NCBI RefSeq assembly: GCF_007860105.1
Contig: NZ_SJPU01000001.1
Span: forward strand, 942,090 to 1,006,089
Direction of reading: 5' to 3'
Source of the DNA: Allorhodopirellula heiligendammensis
GTDB taxonomy: Bacteria; Planctomycetota; Planctomycetia; Pirellulales; Pirellulaceae
Length of the DNA stretch: 64,000 nucleotides
Shown here: positions 61,893-64,000 of the stretch, in pieces
Layout: each line of letters starts with the position of its first letter
Numbering within the stretch: position 1 is the stretch's first letter
Made by a program: the position numbers and the translations under genes
The notes under the pieces: generated by a model
What the model saw: the letters and a program-made list of their open reading frames with translations, nothing else
Databases searched by the model: none
Told to the model about the DNA's origin: nothing

Positions 61893-63998
61893 TCAGACCG
61901 AAAGCGTCTCACCAATCCGTTCGTCCCGCCAATCCAAGGTTTCATCGTCCTGCTGAGAATGGACGGAGTCAACGGTCATCGGCCATGCCGCCTCCTCCTC
62001 TGCCTCATGTTGCGATTGATTATTCAGATCGTTGATCACACGCAGCGCGTCAATGGCGGTAACATCACCATCGCCGCTCGTATCGAGCGTGACATCTTGA
62101 GTGAGGATCGAATCGAGAATCGCCTGAGCCTTCTCCATCTCAGGAACACTGTTGAGGAAATTGATGATTTGCAAAGCATCGAGCGCGGTGACGACACCAT
62201 CTCCGTTCACATCCGTTGCACTACGGTTGACGTCAAGTGCGCCGAGGGATTCGATTGCTTGCGGGTCTCCAAAAATGGATAGGCTGACCAACGAACTCTG
62301 CGGCTGCCAGTCCGATGGCTCCACTGTGAAATTCCTTGGTTCCGCCGAAGCAACATTTCCGGGCGAGATCAAGAAGGTTTGTTTCGAAGCCAACACACCG
62401 TCATTGGCCGTGAGTGTGACCCGCACGGGTTGAGCGAAGGCCGACGAAGCGGTTATCAAGAGGTTAGTACCACTGAGCTGAGTCGTGAGCGCTGGCGCCG
62501 GCAGAGTCGCCTCGTGCAACAACGCGGGGTTGTCGTAGAATGGAACCCCGAGACTCGCGACAAATTCACCCGTCAGTGACGAGGGTGTCGACGCAGCCAC
62601 GTTACCGGTAAAGCGGTACAGGTCTCCGCTCGTCGTGAGATAGTACCAGCGTGAAGGATCGACGCCCGTGGGATCAAACAGATACTTCTCGTCACTACCA
62701 CGGAAATTTCGGTAGTAGGCAGGAAAACTCCCGGTAGCGGGCTGCGTAAGGTTGAGGGCGGCATTGAGTTCACCCGCCAAGGATGTCGCGGTAGCTGTTA
62801 TCGTAACTTGATCGAGGGGGGTGTCCGGATCGGTAATGTCCAGCGGGACCGTCGTCGATGCTCCAGGAGCCAGAGCCTGGTTGCCGATAGCCGCGATCAC
62901 TGGTGATTTCGGCGTCGTGAACACGACTTGAAACGATTCGGAGTCGGATGTCTGACCGTCACTGACGACGACACTTATTTGGGCATTGCCAACAAAGCCA
63001 GACGCCGCCCTTACTTTGAGAACAGGACTGCTCCCAGCGGTGATCGATGCACTCACCGGCTGCACAGTCGTACCGGGCAACAGGAGCGAGGGGTCCTGAT
63101 ACGCTGCGGGGGTGAAATTACCGATCAATACCCCCGTCAGAGACGACGGCGAGTGGGAGGCGACATCCCCTGTGAAGCGATAGAAATCGCCATTGGGAAG
63201 AATGTAGTACCATCGGTTGGGATGGACGCCGCTGGGGTTGAGCAAATAACGCTCTTGGGAGCCACGGAAATTTTCGTAGTATTTCGCTGCTGCGCCGGTA
63301 TTGGGAACTGTGAGCGGGATGTTGGGCTTCGGAACTGTCCCTTCGACGTTCACCGACACACTGTACGACAGCGAGTCTGCACCGGTATCAGGGTCCGTGA
63401 CAATGAGTGGAACATTCAGCTCAACGCCAGCGGCAATGGATTGATTGTCAATCGGGCTCAGCTCAGGCGTTTCACCGGGCGGCGTGGCCAGTACTGTCAC
63501 TTCAAAAGTTAAGCTGACGTCGTAGTCCGCGTCGCTAACGGTCACCGTAACTGGGTGTACACCGACATAGGACTCGGACGCTGTGATCGACAATTGATTG
63601 ACGGGGATCCCTAGGAACTGGAATTCGAAAGGGACTGCTGTGGCAATTGGATCAGTCAATAACGCTGGGTTCGCATAGGCTTCCACACCGACGTTGGCAA
63701 GGAACTCACCCGTCAAGGATGCCGGCGATGAGGACAAGACATTTCCTGTGAAGCGGTACAAATCACCGTTGGGCAATATGTAGAACCACTGATTCGCCAA
63801 CGGCGCTGCCGGGTTGGTTACATACTTCTCAGCGGAACCGCGGAAATTCAGGTAGTAGTTCGCGGGCACAGGTTTCGAAAAACCCCAGCGTTCATCGAGC
63901 TTTGCCAATAATGATTCTGCGTTAGCTTCAAACTGCAGTTCCTCGGCAGGGGTGTCTGAATCGCTAAAGCTGAGATCGATGGTCGTGCTTTGACCCGC
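61893..63998 (-). CDS. Dockerin-bearing repeat protein, N-terminus outside window
   Basis: The frame is open to the right edge of the window, so the start is outside. The visible 701 residues contain three copies of a roughly 70-residue module (NFRGS ... RWYYILPNGDLYRFTGNV ... PSSLTGEF ... NPALL). The copies are separated by Ig/cadherin-like beta domains (VTVTVSDADYDVSLTFEVTV, AIGNQALAPGASTTVPLDIT). Near the C-terminus two dockerin-like repeats appear (DVNGDGVVTALDALQIINFL and TSGDGDVTAIDALRVINDLN). The protein is probably exported to the cell surface. Function is unknown. Confidence 0.85.
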   Translation of the reverse strand, partial: AGQSTTIDLSFSDSDTPAEELQFEANAESLLAKLDERWGFSKPVPANYYLNFRGSAEKYVTNPAAPLANQWFYILPNGDLYRFTGNVLSSSPASLTGEFLANVGVEAYANPALLTDPIATAVPFEFQFLGIPVNQLSITASESYVGVHPVTVTVSDADYDVSLTFEVTVLATPPGETPELSPIDNQSIAAGVELNVPLIVTDPDTGADSLSYSVSVNVEGTVPKPNIPLTVPNTGAAAKYYENFRGSQERYLLNPSGVHPNRWYYILPNGDFYRFTGDVASHSPSSLTGVLIGNFTPAAYQDPSLLLPGTTVQPVSASITAGSSPVLKVRAASGFVGNAQISVVVSDGQTSDSESFQVVFTTPKSPVIAAIGNQALAPGASTTVPLDITDPDTPLDQVTITATATSLAGELNAALNLTQPATGSFPAYYRNFRGSDEKYLFDPTGVDPSRWYYLTTSGDLYRFTGNVAASTPSSLTGEFVASLGVPFYDNPALLHEATLPAPALTTQLSGTNLLITASSAFAQPVRVTLTANDGVLASKQTFLISPGNVASAEPRNFTVEPSDWQPQSSLVSLSIFGDPQAIESLGALDVNRSATDVNGDGVVTALDALQIINFLNSVPEMEKAQAILDSILTQDVTLDTSGDGDVTAIDALRVINDLNNQSQHEAEEEAAWPMTVDSVHSQQDDETLDWRDERIGETLSV

Positions 63999-64000
63999 AA

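Overview
The window reads as a chromosome segment of a planctomycete, most likely a Pirellulaceae or Rhodopirellula-like organism. The evidence is a PSD1-type cytochrome protein with WD repeats, a DUF1559 prepilin-like protein, DUF1573, a dockerin-bearing repeat protein, TPR proteins, many lipoprotein signals and frequent non-ATG starts. No rRNA, CRISPR array or complete tRNA was seen.

Layout. 1-1.25 kb: IS66-type transposase cut by the window edge. 1.4-5.4 kb: minus-strand run of mostly small genes (HAD-like, DUF429-like, lipoprotein, zinc-ribbon and unknowns). 5.5-9.0 kb: unknown genes, one of which looks broken. 9.1-13.0 kb: recombination module with an excisionase-like protein, a tyrosine recombinase, a relic of a tRNA-Ser 3' end with its terminator, and a large serine recombinase. 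13.1-21.2 kb: compact cargo encoding DUF1257 (Ycf35-like), DUF2997, a TOPRIM-like protein, a Ycf46-like AAA ATPase and several unknowns, then a ubiquitin-like conjugation cassette: a beta-grasp Ubl, an E2-like protein fused to a cysteine-rich treble-clef/RING-like tail, a JAMM/JAB isopeptidase and a ThiF/E1-like enzyme. It ends at a strong terminator, followed by a 43-codon fragment of the 3' end of tuf. This is the most interesting system in the window: the order suggests Ubl activation (E1), transfer (E2 with a possible built-in E3) and removal (JAB), linked to an AAA motor.

21.4-25 kb: an unknown gene, then a tRNA-Phe-like RNA without a matching acceptor stem, a slipin and an RNA 2'-phosphotransferase (KptA/Tpt1), which together look like an RNA-repair locus. 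25-29 kb: an alpha-2-macroglobulin-like protein carrying a thioester-type CCEQ motif and an inserted GspE/MshE N-terminal domain, with no signal peptide. 29-32.3 kb: an unknown gene, a membrane-anchored dual-specificity phosphatase, and an ADP-ribosylglycohydrolase gene interrupted by an in-frame TAA. 32.3-33.1 kb: a rearrangement scar made of a cut gene start, an S23-type four-helix-bundle gene and a perfect 253-bp palindrome of two head-to-head ISL3-type transposon ends. The scar truncates the PSD1 gene at 33.1-36.0 kb.

36-50 kb: DtxR/MntR-type regulator with TPR and membrane genes behind a Fur-like palindrome; secreted propeller protein, DUF1559/lipoprotein pair, histidine-rich protein, DUF1573, an endonuclease/exonuclease/phosphatase-fold protein and a large secreted protein. 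50-58.6 kb: housekeeping-type cluster on the plus strand (M48-like peptidase, tpx, cdsA, phoH, PgpH-like HD protein, ybeY, CNNM/CorC). 58.7-64 kb: a two-domain SDR fusion, an O-methyltransferase-like enzyme and the C-terminal part of a dockerin repeat protein. Intergenic spacers from 36 to 62 kb repeatedly contain short, nearly perfect tandem duplications (10-24 bp units), a conspicuous signature of this genome.
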